Source: Nostoc calcicola FACHB-3891
GTDB lineage: Bacteria > Cyanobacteriota > Cyanobacteriia > Cyanobacteriales > Nostocaceae
Assembly (NCBI RefSeq): GCF_014697355.1
Contig: NZ_JACJRQ010000020.1
Location: forward strand, 1 to 64,000
DNA: 64,000 nt
Direction: 5' to 3'
Shown here: positions 18,357-26,819 of the stretch, piece after piece
Layout of the letters: each line of letters begins with the position of its first letter
Numbering within the stretch: the stretch's first letter is position 1
Program-made: the position numbers and the translations under genes
Notes under the pieces: generated by a model
Database searches by the model: none
The model's input: the letters and a program-made list of their open reading frames with translations, nothing else
What the model was told of the DNA's origin: nothing

Positions 18357-18617
18357 TATGGCGGAAATTCCTAACCAGCTTGGTACGATGAATGTATATG
18401 TTTTTTTGTATCATAATTTCTCAAAAAATTTGATATTTGAGATGGTATATGAAATGAGTATTTTTAGCATTGCGTGGCTAACTCAAGGAATCCTGTATCC
18501 TGTGCATGGCAAACCTTACGTAATTTATCGATTGTCAATCGTAATTACTGAATCTTGATACAATCGAGACCATTACGTTGCATTTCGTGAATACTAAAAA
18601 TTTTTTAAGAACTATTT

Positions 18618-19118
18618 TTACAGATTCAAATTATAGCCAAAAACTTTCAGCATATTTCGGGTAGACTTCATAGCCCAATCAGTATATTCCTTACGTTGTT
18701 GAGCGCTAAATTGAGTCGTGATTCTATTGTATTTTGGGTCGATAACACCCACTTCCACCTCTGCAATTAATTTTCCATTTTCAAACATCCAGGCTTGCCC
18801 ACTACCAGTATCTCTAAACGCAAATAGCTTGCCACCATAGAAGTAAGCCGTTGGTCCATTGTCGCCCTCTGGTCCTTCGATGCTAACTCTGGTGTGAATA
18901 TCTTCCATTAAGCACAGTTCATATTTCAGATTCTCAAATCTACGCTTTTGTGGACGCACACAGTTTTCATCTACAAAACTGGTATGTCGATCAAATTTCT
19001 CTTTATAAGTCAGCTTAGCTTTTGCTGGTACTTGGGCTTGGATAGATTGTATTTCTGGGTAATTAAATATGCAAAAAATCCCTATCAATGCTACTAGCAA
19101 ATTCGAGTATTTGAGCAT
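18618..19118 (-). CDS. Secreted hypothetical protein, paralogue of 16947-17411 (166 aa)
   Basis: Signal peptide MLKYSNLLVALIGIFCIFNY with likely cleavage after SIQA-Q. The mature part has a Cys pair (ENCVRPQKRR to YELCLM), then YFYGGKLFAF, WMFENGKLIAEVEVG and a C-terminal helix ending NMLKVFGYNLNL. Layout and several residues (CxxxQKR, GKL, the FG-N ending) match the secreted gene 1.2 kb away on the other strand. Function unknown. It lies inside the inverted-repeat pair together with the TPR gene and is transcribed the same way. Confidence 0.72.
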   Translation of the reverse strand: MLKYSNLLVALIGIFCIFNYPEIQSIQAQVPAKAKLTYKEKFDRHTSFVDENCVRPQKRRFENLKYELCLMEDIHTRVSIEGPEGDNGPTAYFYGGKLFAFRDTGSGQAWMFENGKLIAEVEVGVIDPKYNRITTQFSAQQRKEYTDWAMKSTRNMLKVFGYNLNL

Positions 19119-19861
19119 AGTTATGTGAAAGTAATAATTTCATTTTTCAAGCATAAAATACTTTTTACTTGCATTCTTCCGTGGAATTACGTCATTTTGA
19201 GAAGATTTGAACGGTACCTATTGTTAGGGTTAGCACGTCTCAAACCCTATTTAAAAGTGGACTTACGTGATGAGCAATCAAGTTGTAAGCAAAGTGAAGT
19301 TTTTATCGAACAGCAATATTGGCGTCAGTCGTCAGAATTCAGCAATGAATTCTGTGCGAGTGGCGGTAAGCGTTGCGTTAGCGACGCAGGAGCGTCTGAA
19401 TAACCGGCGTTTTTGCACCCCCACCAAATCGTAGATTTGGTGGTCAACAAGAAAGTCGCGGGTCTGAATCCCCGACTGATAGCGTCGGCGGCAAGCGAGT
19501 CCACGATAGCGCCGGCGGCAAGCGAGTATTCGAGCGTCGCGTCAAGATTGCTGAATTCTGAATTCTGCATTCTTCTTCAATTTTGATTGTCCAGATTGAA
19601 AATTATTTTGTCTAAACTTCAATTCGGTAGGGGGTATAAAAAGTGCAGTGCGTTCGCCTATGGCGGGCACTTGCGCTATCTGAGTAACGGTAGCAACATG
19701 AAAAAATGATACCTGCACACAAACAATAATTGCTTTTTTTACACAGATACGGTATCTATTTTTCACTAACCTTTTGATTGCTGTGGGAGTAACGGGAATT
19801 ATTTGGGGAACTTTCTTCAGTAATTTGGGATAAGCATACCCTACCCACTATCGATGCAATT
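19119..19861. other. 743-bp intergenic, repeat-rich
   Basis: Holds the right arm of the inverted repeat (19382-19580). At about 19688-19834 a 40-codon stretch encoding a hydrophobic segment (FFTNLLIAVGVTGIIWGTFF) ends in TAA but has no in-frame start; the nearest ATG, followed by six A residues, is out of frame by one base. It could be an eroded small membrane-protein gene. Confidence 0.45.
19382..19580. repeat. Right arm of the ~195-bp inverted repeat pair
   Basis: Reverse-complement counterpart of 17457-17649: CGACGCAGGAGCGTCTGAAT, GTAGATTTGGTGGT, GTCTGAATCCCCGACT and AATTCTGCATTCTTCTTCAA all match. It includes an internal GCCGGCGGCAAGCGAGT duplication not present in the left arm. Confidence 0.8.
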
Positions 19862-21250
19862 TTACGTCAGTCTACGTTTAATTTCCTCTGCCAAATTTTC
19901 TAGTAAAACTTCTACTTGTTCGCCTGTTTTCAAATCTTTGAGGGAAGATTTTCGTGCTGCTGCTTCCTCAGAACCAATGATCGCACAAAATTGAATTCCT
20001 TGTTTATCTGCTAACTGAAATTGTTTCCCCAAAGGACGTTTATCAAAGTTAGTGATAACATTAATTCCTGCTTGACGCAGTTGTTGGGAAACTTTTAAAT
20101 AAATCGGCATTAAATCATCTTGCATATTTACTACCATGACTTGGGCTGGTGTTCCAGCTAAAGTATTCAGAATACCTGCTTTGAGCAATCTACTAATTAA
20201 GCGAGTCAAGCCAATAGAAATGCCAACACCAGGCATTTTTTCGCCCAAAAATACTCCGACTAATTCTTCATATCTGCCGCCAGAACAAATACTGCCTAAG
20301 GCTTCATGTCCTAATAATGTTGTTTCGTAAACTGTGCCGGTATAGTAATCAAGTCCACGGGCAATGGATAAGTCAATACAAAAACGATTTTCGGCAACTC
20401 CCAGATTACGCACACCTGCAATTACTGTTTCTAATTCGCTAACTCCCAAGCCTAATTGCTCGGTTTCTGGGAGATTGTTGGCGAGGTGTTTGAGTTTATC
20501 TAATACTTCATCAACTGAACCATCTATTTTAATAAATTCAATGATCTTTTCAGCTTGCTCTGGTAAAATACCCTGTTTTTCTAAGTCTTGTTTTACTTTA
20601 TTTTCGCCAATTTTTTCTAGGGTATCTACAATACTGATACACGATTTAATTTGGGTTTCGGCAATTCCCAGTGATTTAAAGAAACCTGTAAGCACTTTGC
20701 GGTTATTGATGCGAATGAGAAAATCACCAATATTTATGGCTTCAAATATTTCAGTGATAATTGCAGGCATTTGAGCATCATAAAGCAAACTCAATTCCCG
20801 ACGGGCAACTACATCAATATCGCATTGGCGAAACTGACGAAAACGCCCATCTTTTGCCCGTTCTCCGCGAAAAACTACATCCATTTGGTAGCGGGCAAAG
20901 GGAAAGGTTAATTCATTGAGGTGACGAGCAATATAAGCTGCTAATGGCACTGTTTGGTCAAACTTTAAAGCCCTTGCTTCTGAACCAGTTTCGCCGGATT
21001 TATCTTTCTCGGCTTGGCGATTTGGTGGCAAGATGGGGTCAATTCCATAAATGATATTGTCACCTTGGTTTCCTTTGGCTTGCAGCACTTCTAAACGTTC
21101 TACTGCTGGGGTTTCAATGGGCGTAAATCCATAGCTTTCATAAACTCTACGGATGATGTCTAATAAATATGATTCTAAGCGCTTTTCGCTAGGGAGAAAT
21201 TCTGGGAAACCGCTAGGAGTAGAAAAGTTTATTTTGTCACCTTTTGCCAT
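19862..21250 (-). CDS. hisS: Histidyl-tRNA synthetase
   Basis: Class II aminoacyl-tRNA synthetase charging tRNA-His in the cytosol. Motif 1 lies in the N-terminal helix region (YLLDIIRRVYESYGFTPIET). FDQTVPLAAYIARH and FRGERAKDGRFRQFRQCDID are motif 2 and the HisRS histidine-contact region. LDYYTGTVYET is the HisA motif, and GGRYEELVGVF with GVGISIGLTRL is motif 3. The C-terminal anticodon-binding domain (VMVVNMQDDLMPIYLKVSQQ on) is complete. ATG at 21250 (MAKGDKINF) is preferred to a TTG two codons upstream. Normal length (462 aa). Confidence 0.96.
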   Translation of the reverse strand: MAKGDKINFSTPSGFPEFLPSEKRLESYLLDIIRRVYESYGFTPIETPAVERLEVLQAKGNQGDNIIYGIDPILPPNRQAEKDKSGETGSEARALKFDQTVPLAAYIARHLNELTFPFARYQMDVVFRGERAKDGRFRQFRQCDIDVVARRELSLLYDAQMPAIITEIFEAINIGDFLIRINNRKVLTGFFKSLGIAETQIKSCISIVDTLEKIGENKVKQDLEKQGILPEQAEKIIEFIKIDGSVDEVLDKLKHLANNLPETEQLGLGVSELETVIAGVRNLGVAENRFCIDLSIARGLDYYTGTVYETTLLGHEALGSICSGGRYEELVGVFLGEKMPGVGISIGLTRLISRLLKAGILNTLAGTPAQVMVVNMQDDLMPIYLKVSQQLRQAGINVITNFDKRPLGKQFQLADKQGIQFCAIIGSEEAAARKSSLKDLKTGEQVEVLLENLAEEIKRRLT

Positions 21251-21391
21251 ATACAATTTTAGATTTTAGATTTTAGATTTTGGATTGGTAATCATTGGAT
21301 CTCTTGCATAAATATTGTTTGTCTCACGCAGAGGCGCAGAGAAGAAAATGCGAAGAAGGACTTTTACAAGAGGTCTATTGTAAAACTAAAA

Positions 21392-21527
21392 GTAGGGTGT
21401 GTTATGGCGGTTCTCATTCAGATGCGCTACAACATTATATCCCCAGGTGTAGGGGCACTGCCGTGCCCCTACAGATGTATCTCTGTAGGTCGGGAAACGC
21501 TATAGTTTCCGGCATAACACACCCTAC
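21392..21527. repeat. Nested palindromic element, 136 bp
   Basis: Outer 15-bp perfect inverted repeats (GTAGGGTGTGTTATG at 21392-21406, complement at 21513-21527) enclose an inner perfect hairpin (GTAGGGGCAC, 4-base loop, complement) at 21449-21472. The inner hairpin resembles the GTAGGGGCGCAC palindrome found at five other sites here. Non-coding. Confidence 0.8.
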
Positions 21528-21567
21528 GAAACTTCTAAATTCTGAGTTCTGAGTTCTCAATTCTTCT

Positions 21568-22014
21568 TTATTTTAGCCGTTGTTCTTGAATGAGGGTGCG
21601 TTGAAATATTTGACCGTTCTTAAACCAATGCCAAGTACGGGCACGATTGTTATTGTCTGGACTAATGTAAATCATTTCGTATAAGCTCATTTCTGGGTTT
21701 GTTTTATAAGCAAACCACAAAATCACAATAGAGTCGTCGGCTTCCCAAGCTTTGCCGTCAATGCGATCGGTGTCAAACCAAAGTTTATTATCTTTATATA
21801 TTCCGGGAAATTCGTATTCTTCTTTTTTACCATCAGCCCATTTGTAGCGGTTGATTTGGTAGTAGGGATGAGCGCCGTTTTCTGGAAATTGACAAGTTAA
21901 GTGAGATTCGTAGCTGTCAAGGATTTTTCCGGCTGTATCAACTAATGTATAAGTGCCTACCCAATCTCCTTCATGACGGGCAAGCACTGGCATTCCTTCT
22001 TTAATATTAGACAT
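21568..22014 (-). CDS. Lipocalin-like conserved protein (DUF3598-like, 148 aa)
   Basis: Small beta-barrel-like protein. GMPVLARHEGDWVGTYTLVD at the start and alternating strands with YYQINRYKWADGK, WFDTDRIDGKAWEADDSIVI and ARTWHWFKNGQIFQRTLIQE suggest a lipocalin fold of the kind annotated as DUF3598 in cyanobacteria. Assignment rests on general resemblance only. The start ATG follows the aroA stop by 13 bp on the same strand, so it is probably co-transcribed with aroA. Confidence 0.7.
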   Translation of the reverse strand: MSNIKEGMPVLARHEGDWVGTYTLVDTAGKILDSYESHLTCQFPENGAHPYYQINRYKWADGKKEEYEFPGIYKDNKLWFDTDRIDGKAWEADDSIVILWFAYKTNPEMSLYEMIYISPDNNNRARTWHWFKNGQIFQRTLIQEQRLK

Positions 22015-22027
22015 TTTTATTGACCTT

Positions 22028-23308
22028 TTATTGTTCTAACATTTGGAAAAATCGGGTAAAGTAATCAGGAAATGTTTTTGCTGTACAACCTGGGTCTTTA
22101 ATTACAATCCCTGGAACTTTTAAGCCTGTGACAGCAAATGCCATTGCCATGCGATGATCGTGATAAGTCTCAATGGCTCCTGGAGTAATTGGGCTAGGTT
22201 CAATCTTCAATCTATCAGCAAATTCTTCAACTTGGACTCCCAAGCGACGCAATTCGGTAACTACGGCGTGAATGCGGTCGGTTTCTTTGTAGCGAATATG
22301 TTCGACATTCCGGATAGTAACAGGTGAGGAGGCAAAGGGAGCGATCGCTCCTAAGGTTTGCACTAAATCTGAGATATCATTCATGTCAATATCGATACCC
22401 TGCAATTGCTCTGGGCCTGTGACTTCGGTGTAATCATCACCCTCACGAATTTGGCAACCCATTTGTTCTAAGACATTCAGCCAAAGAATATCGCCCTGAT
22501 AAGATTGTTTGGTCAAATATTTAACTCGTACTCGTCCACCAGTGACAGCGGCGGCGGCAAAAAAGTAAGAAGCATTTGAGGCATCAGGTTCTATTGTGTA
22601 ATGCCGAGGCTGATAACGCTGACCTGCTTTAATCTGAAATTGATTTTCGCCAATTTGATTGATATCGACGCCAAAATCTGCCATCAGCCGACAGGTCATT
22701 TGGATGTAGGACTGAGAAACCAGTATCCCCTCAACCTCAAAAGTTGTATCCTGTTGAGCATAAGGCGCAACCATCAGTAATGCTGAAAGTTGCTGACTTG
22801 TTTGGTTAGCTTTCAAACGAAAATGTCCCCCGGAAAACTGCCCACCATAGATGGTGTAGGGCGTAAACCCAGGATTTCCCTCAAAATTAACAGTTACTCC
22901 ACTTGCTTGCAGCACGTTTAGCAAGTCGCCCATCGGTCTTTCTCGCATCCGGGGAACGCCATCTAGGCGGTATTCGCCCTTACCCAGTGCCACTAGCGCC
23001 GAAATAAACCGTACTGTAGTACCCGATAACCCTACAAATAAATCTGCCTGTTTAGCTGGAATTTCCCCACCCCTTCCTGTAATCTGAATTTGAGCCAGAC
23101 TAGGATTTAGAGTAATGGGAATACCCAAATTCTCTAAACATTTAGCAAAATAATCACTGTCTTCACTAAATAAGGCATTTTCTAAAATCGAGTCGCCTTG
23201 CGCCAAGGCCGCGACAAGTAATGCCCGATTAGTAATACTTTTAGAACCAGGAATCTCTACCGTGGCGTCTACTGGGCGATTCAGAGCAGGGATTTCAATG
23301 GTATCCAC
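22028..23308 (-). CDS. aroA: 3-phosphoshikimate 1-carboxyvinyltransferase (EPSP synthase)
   Basis: Sixth step of the shikimate pathway: transfers enolpyruvyl from PEP to shikimate-3-phosphate. Diagnostic stretches: PGSKSITNRALLVAALAQGD (shikimate-3-P binding), GLSGTTVRFISALVALG, DGVPRMRERPMGDLL (PEP-binding Arg), SNASYFFAAAAVTGG, IRYKETDRIHAVVTELRRLG and DHRMAMAFAVTGL. Full-length at 426 aa. The active-site motif LSGTTVRF lacks the AGTA form seen in many AroA proteins, but is a normal variant. First gene of a probable two-gene unit with the lipocalin-like gene. Confidence 0.96.
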   Translation of the reverse strand: MDTIEIPALNRPVDATVEIPGSKSITNRALLVAALAQGDSILENALFSEDSDYFAKCLENLGIPITLNPSLAQIQITGRGGEIPAKQADLFVGLSGTTVRFISALVALGKGEYRLDGVPRMRERPMGDLLNVLQASGVTVNFEGNPGFTPYTIYGGQFSGGHFRLKANQTSQQLSALLMVAPYAQQDTTFEVEGILVSQSYIQMTCRLMADFGVDINQIGENQFQIKAGQRYQPRHYTIEPDASNASYFFAAAAVTGGRVRVKYLTKQSYQGDILWLNVLEQMGCQIREGDDYTEVTGPEQLQGIDIDMNDISDLVQTLGAIAPFASSPVTIRNVEHIRYKETDRIHAVVTELRRLGVQVEEFADRLKIEPSPITPGAIETYHDHRMAMAFAVTGLKVPGIVIKDPGCTAKTFPDYFTRFFQMLEQ

Positions 23309-23669
23309 TTTTAACCTCTGTGCAGGTGGTCAGCTACAACTTAATTATGTTCGCATATTATGAGTTGGGAGTGGGGAAGGTTATCAAAGACGGCTTTAAT
23401 TATCGCTGGCATAAATTTTTTAGAAGGGACTTCCAACGAAAAAAATATTCCTTAGTAGGGGCGCACAGCTGTGCGCCCCTACTAATGTGCAAATAATTTG
23501 GGATAATTTATTTTCTGGAAGTCCCGAAGATAAACTGGCAAAACCAGTACCACGGGCTGCCATGACATTGCTGTGGCTGCCAAAAATTGAGAGGGCTGGC
23601 GCAGCTAGCGATCGCACCACAATAGGAAAAACTTTGAATCTCCTAAATTTATTTATGGGGATTTACTTT
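23309..23669. other. 361-bp intergenic with a palindrome-carrying element
   Basis: Contains an inverted-repeat element at 23426-23525. A plus-strand frame beginning at a GTG (23487) runs to 23690 (DKLAKPVPRAAMTLLWLPKI) but overlaps the membrane-protein gene and has no ribosome-binding site; I do not call it. Confidence 0.5.
23426..23525. repeat. 100-bp inverted-repeat element carrying the palindrome at 23454-23483
   Basis: Outer arms GGGACTTCCA (23426-23435) and its complement (23516-23525) flank a perfect 30-bp palindrome with half-site AGTAGGGGCGCACAG. The palindrome is identical to the ones around the REP-associated transposase 7 kb away, so this is probably a mobilised copy. Confidence 0.8.
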
Positions 23670-24242
23670 TTACTTCATTTCTTCCGTTAAAAGACTTGTT
23701 GCTCTATCTAACGTGTAACTTAATTCACGTGTAGTTCCTAACCAGTTAATAGCAGATAGACAAAAGACAACAAGGGAAATCATCACTGAAAAGACTCCAG
23801 CTTTCCAATTGCTTACCCAGCCTTTGGTGATCCAGCACGTAAAACTTACTCCGAACAATGGAGTAATAAGCAATGAATTTCTGAATAATCTATTTAAATT
23901 TTGTATGTACTCAATTCTCTTGACTAAATTGTCTGAGCCGTTTTGATATATCAAGATTAATTTCTGATCTTCTTTCCTATCGACACAATGATTTTCAAAG
24001 AAAAATTTTATAAAAACACTCCAAGTATCTGGAGATAGAAAACGATACAAACATGCTCCCAAAATATAAGACAAAGGGAGAATAATGAATACTATTAGGG
24101 GAATAGATTTGTCAAGATTATTACTCTGAACCCAGGCAGATATATCATAGATGTTGAAGAATGAAAGAACAGTAAAAAAAATTGAAAGGAGCGCGATTAA
24201 GCCAGTTACTAAAAATTCAGAAAGCAGTAAGGTTGTACCCAT
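23670..24242 (-). CDS. Hypothetical membrane protein (190 aa)
   Basis: Four predicted hydrophobic segments in two pairs: LLLSEFLVTGLIALLSIFF and PLIVFIILPLSYILGACLY in the N-terminal half, then SLLITPLFGVSFTCWITKG and AGVFSVMISLVVFCLSAINW near the end. A charged cytosolic-type loop with DRKEDQKLILIY lies between the pairs. No enzyme motif recognised. Codon and base use are more AT-rich than the aroA region, consistent with an accessory gene. Confidence 0.65.
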   Translation of the reverse strand: MGTTLLLSEFLVTGLIALLSIFFTVLSFFNIYDISAWVQSNNLDKSIPLIVFIILPLSYILGACLYRFLSPDTWSVFIKFFFENHCVDRKEDQKLILIYQNGSDNLVKRIEYIQNLNRLFRNSLLITPLFGVSFTCWITKGWVSNWKAGVFSVMISLVVFCLSAINWLGTTRELSYTLDRATSLLTEEMK

Positions 24243-24679
24243 ATCTTTAAATTCAAAAACTTCAGGCTTGATGGATACAATAATATTTATATGGTTTTGT
24301 CATTTCTGTTCTGACAATTAAATTACTTTATGATTAATCTCAATAAGTTCTTTACAATGCTTGATTTTGCAATTCCTGCAATGTCATCATGCAATTTCAC
24401 AGACAAGTGCGTAGGCGTAGCCCGTCGTAGACATCGCTTGTAGCGACTGTTTTAAAAGTTAAGCGATCGCTACCAATGTCAAGGTTTAGAAACGGAGTTA
24501 CTCAAAAGGTTGCTGCAAGTAGGGCGTGATGAACATTTAACGCTAATTAGTGCCGAAATTCTGACTCAAATAATTGCGTTAGCGTAGCGGGGCGTAGCCC
24601 ATTGCGAATTGGTATAACCTCTTTATCCACACCAATATCTTTTGCAAGTCCCGCCGCCTGCGATCGCCAGTTGACTGTT
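24243..24679. other. 437-bp region with repeats and a frameshifted tail
   Basis: Includes dispersed GCGTAGGCGTAGCCC-type repeat pieces (about 24410-24440 and 24575-24600). In the minus-strand second frame, 24547-24679 encodes a plausible C-terminal extension of the neighbouring hypothetical gene (WRSQAAGLAKDIGVDKEVIP) and then runs into the repeat. Confidence 0.45.
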
Positions 24680-24886
24680 TTATTGTCCACGCTCTGGCTT
24701 GCAATCTGCAAAACCCAACGCCTCTGTGTCGAGAAAACTTGCGATTGCCATCTCAATAACTGCTTCGATTGGATATTCAATTTCAGTAGCACGAGCAATT
24801 AGAGCAGCGCGAATTCGTTCAGGTAAGCATCCTAAAATAACTTCGGCATCATTGGGGGAAAGTTGCTCTTGGAGTTTGGCTTGCAT
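24680..24886 (-). CDS. Hypothetical protein, possibly frameshifted at its 3' end (68 aa)
   Basis: Small helical protein (LSPNDAEVILGCLPERIRAA, then LIARATEIEYPIEAVIEMAI) ending DCKPERGQ. The frame is open upstream to 24982 from a GTG, but those bases belong to a repeat element, so ATG 24886 is the likelier start. A neighbouring frame continues with SVDNKTVNWRSQAAGLAKDI to 24547, which looks like its original C-terminus after a one-base shift. No family recognised. Confidence 0.5.
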   Translation of the reverse strand: MQAKLQEQLSPNDAEVILGCLPERIRAALIARATEIEYPIEAVIEMAIASFLDTEALGFADCKPERGQ

Positions 24887-24959
24887 CGCTTTACTATCTT
24901 TCGGTTGGAATTTGGACGTTGTAAGGAGGTTCGGTGGCTCTTGTTTAGATATCCTCTTT

Positions 24960-25104
24960 AACGTGAGTTCGACAAACCTCACCCTCCCAACCTCCCTCTC
25001 CTAAAAGGCGAGGGAGGAGCAAGAAAAATCAAGGTTTTGCTCCCCTCTCCTCGTAGGAGAGGGGTTGGGGGTGAGGTCAAAACAGTACTCATCGAACTCA
25101 CGTT
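24960..25104. repeat. 145-bp MITE-like element, 13-bp terminal inverted repeats
   Basis: Ends AACGTGAGTTCGA (24960-24972) and its exact complement (25092-25104). The interior is a second imperfect inverted repeat of CCTCACCCTCCCAACC / GGTTGGGGGTGAGG type flanking CTCCCTCTCCT. It lies at the 3' end of the HsdR/HsdS-like remnant and supplies its stop codon. Confidence 0.82.
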
Positions 25105-25493
25105 GTTTTAGCAATTTCTAGCAGTTGCTTGGATTTATCCTCGGCATTATAGGATTGATTAACTTTATCGACGAACTTCTGCTGTATATGTAAAGGAGGA
25201 CAAGCTATCAAGGGATCTTTGCGCTGGTAGTAAGAAATTTGATCGCCATTCGTCCAAATTGCGATCGGCGCACCCGTGGCATTACAGTAAGAGCGAAGCC
25301 GATCTTTCCCATCTTTTAGCTTTGGCTTTTTTAGCTCTACAATCATGTAGACTGTGTTCGGACAATCTTTGTCCATCACCACAATGTCTGCCCGTTTCAC
25401 CTCCCGCCCAAAGTTCACCCCATACTCAACTTGAATGCGACTGAGAGGATAGTGCAGGCGTTGATTTAAAACCTGTAAATAAGGCTTAGTCCG
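25098..25493 (-). pseudogene. Type I restriction-modification remnant (HsdR/N-type N-domain fused to HsdS-like C-end)
   Basis: The first ~90 codons resemble the N-terminal PD-(D/E)XK-like domain of type I restriction or related proteins (VNFGREVKRADIVVMDKD, then YMIVELKKPKLKDGKDRLRS and CNATGAPIAIWTNGDQISYY), with D-x(n)-ExK visible. After RKDPLI the frame changes character to PPLHIQQKFVDKVNQSY and LLEIAKT, the distal conserved region of HsdS specificity subunits. An upstream in-frame stop (25494-25496) removes the true start. The most economical reading is a large internal deletion that fused two genes of a lost locus, followed by insertion of the inverted-repeat element at the end. Confidence 0.65.
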
Positions 25494-25707
25494 TTATAGA
25501 GTGTAACGCTATTGTAGAAACCGACTTATAGATTTTTTCTAATACTTTGAATAAAGACATGGGAAGTGTCAAATTAAAGCATTGATGCGATCGCATCTTC
25601 TCAAGAGTGCGATGGCAAAGCAATGAGCATCATTCACCGTAGTATAGCTACGAAGCTCACTGGAGGCAGATAACTCTATCCACTGCATTTAATTTGTTAT
25701 GTCGCGC

Positions 25708-26088
25708 TCATTCATTCACTGGCGCTACTTCGCGTGATGCTAGGAAACCAAGGACAATTGCTACCAAGATCAATGCTGGAATATCGCCGAACAGGTGTCC
25801 ACGTTCCGCAGGGTCAATGACTGCGTGTACCGCCATGATCAGCCCGTGGACAAAACTCGACCAGACGGTGAACCAAATTAAACTCAGATGGGCTTCTGGT
25901 TTTCGAGAAGCCCATAGTAAAAAGACACCGAGCGTCGCATAAACACCCACGATCATCTGTTCGTATTCATATTGACCTGGTTGCCATGACCAGCCCGATG
26001 ACCAGACTTTCATCAACGGATAGACCAGGAGAAAAGCAATTCCAACAACAACAAGGGCAATTCGCAAGTACCGATGCTGCTCATCCAT
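25708..26088 (-). CDS. Four-helix membrane protein (DUF6632-like, 126 aa)
   Basis: Small integral membrane protein with four hydrophobic helices: IALVVVGIAFLLVYPLM, MIVGVYATLGVFLLWAS, LSLIWFTVWSSFVHGLIMAV and IPALILVAIVLGFLASR. It resembles the DUF6632 group of short bacterial membrane proteins in spacing of Trp and His residues; this is a recollection of family appearance, not a search result. Higher GC than its surroundings suggests recent acquisition. ATG at 26088 with GGAGT upstream. Confidence 0.7.
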   Translation of the reverse strand: MDEQHRYLRIALVVVGIAFLLVYPLMKVWSSGWSWQPGQYEYEQMIVGVYATLGVFLLWASRKPEAHLSLIWFTVWSSFVHGLIMAVHAVIDPAERGHLFGDIPALILVAIVLGFLASREVAPVNE

Positions 26089-26281
26089 TACTCCAACCTC
26101 ACACTATTTTTTCAGGGTAGTTTCTACTAATGGAATGCCTATTTGTAATACTATTCTCATTAGTGACACTTCAACTTAGGAGTGTTAGGAATCTTGATGT
26201 TTCTCTTGATTTAAAGTCGATCCAACACTGAATCATCTGCAAAGCAATGGGCATCACTCACACTGAATGATGCCACTAGTA

Positions 26282-26665
26282 TCATGCCGTCTGTTTAGCA
26301 GCTGCTGCGGTGGATTTTAACCGGGTAATAGTGGCTTTACGAATGCGATCGCTTTTGCGTACTCCCCCTGTCATCTCGTATTCGCGGCTGTCTTTGCCAT
26401 ATTTCAACGCCACACCACTAACCAAGCGTTCTGAGATTTCGCGGATGGTCTTTTCAAGGGTTTGCATTTTTGCCTTTGCCGAGTCAAGGGCGGTTAGCAT
26501 CATATTATACTGGTCGATCTCGTTGTGGAGTTGCTCAGCTAACTCGGTTAAATGGTTTAAACTGATGGAATCACCAAAGTCTAGGCTGGAATTAATTGAT
26601 TTAAATCCGATTATTTTCTGTTCGGTTTTTTCTAGCAGAGGAGAAGTTTTTTGTTTGCGTGGCAT
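26282..26665 (-). CDS. Hypothetical coiled-coil protein (127 aa)
   Basis: Basic ends (MPRKQKTS and a KATITRLKSTAAAAKQ tail) enclose a long helical region (LTELAEQLHNEIDQYNMMLT, then KMQTLEKTIREISERLVSGV) likely to form a coiled coil. GKDSREYEMTGGVRKSDRIR is a motif seen in small cyanobacterial hypothetical proteins, sometimes encoded near integrated plasmid genes. No function assigned. Confidence 0.65.
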   Translation of the reverse strand: MPRKQKTSPLLEKTEQKIIGFKSINSSLDFGDSISLNHLTELAEQLHNEIDQYNMMLTALDSAKAKMQTLEKTIREISERLVSGVALKYGKDSREYEMTGGVRKSDRIRKATITRLKSTAAAAKQTA

Positions 26666-26819
26666 TAATGCACACCTTTTACTAAACTTATCTTTCTAGG
26701 ATGTCTCAAGAAGAGAATGTAGTGGTTCAGTAAAACTTGCAAAAAAAAGTGTTTTTTTAAATAAGATTGCATTGCTAGCTCAGTAATTATACAACGCTAT
26801 ATAACAAATTGTTAAGAAC

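Noticed and set aside
23487..23690. 67-codon plus-strand frame from GTG
   Set aside because: Starts in the repeat element, overlaps the end of the membrane-protein gene, no ribosome-binding site.
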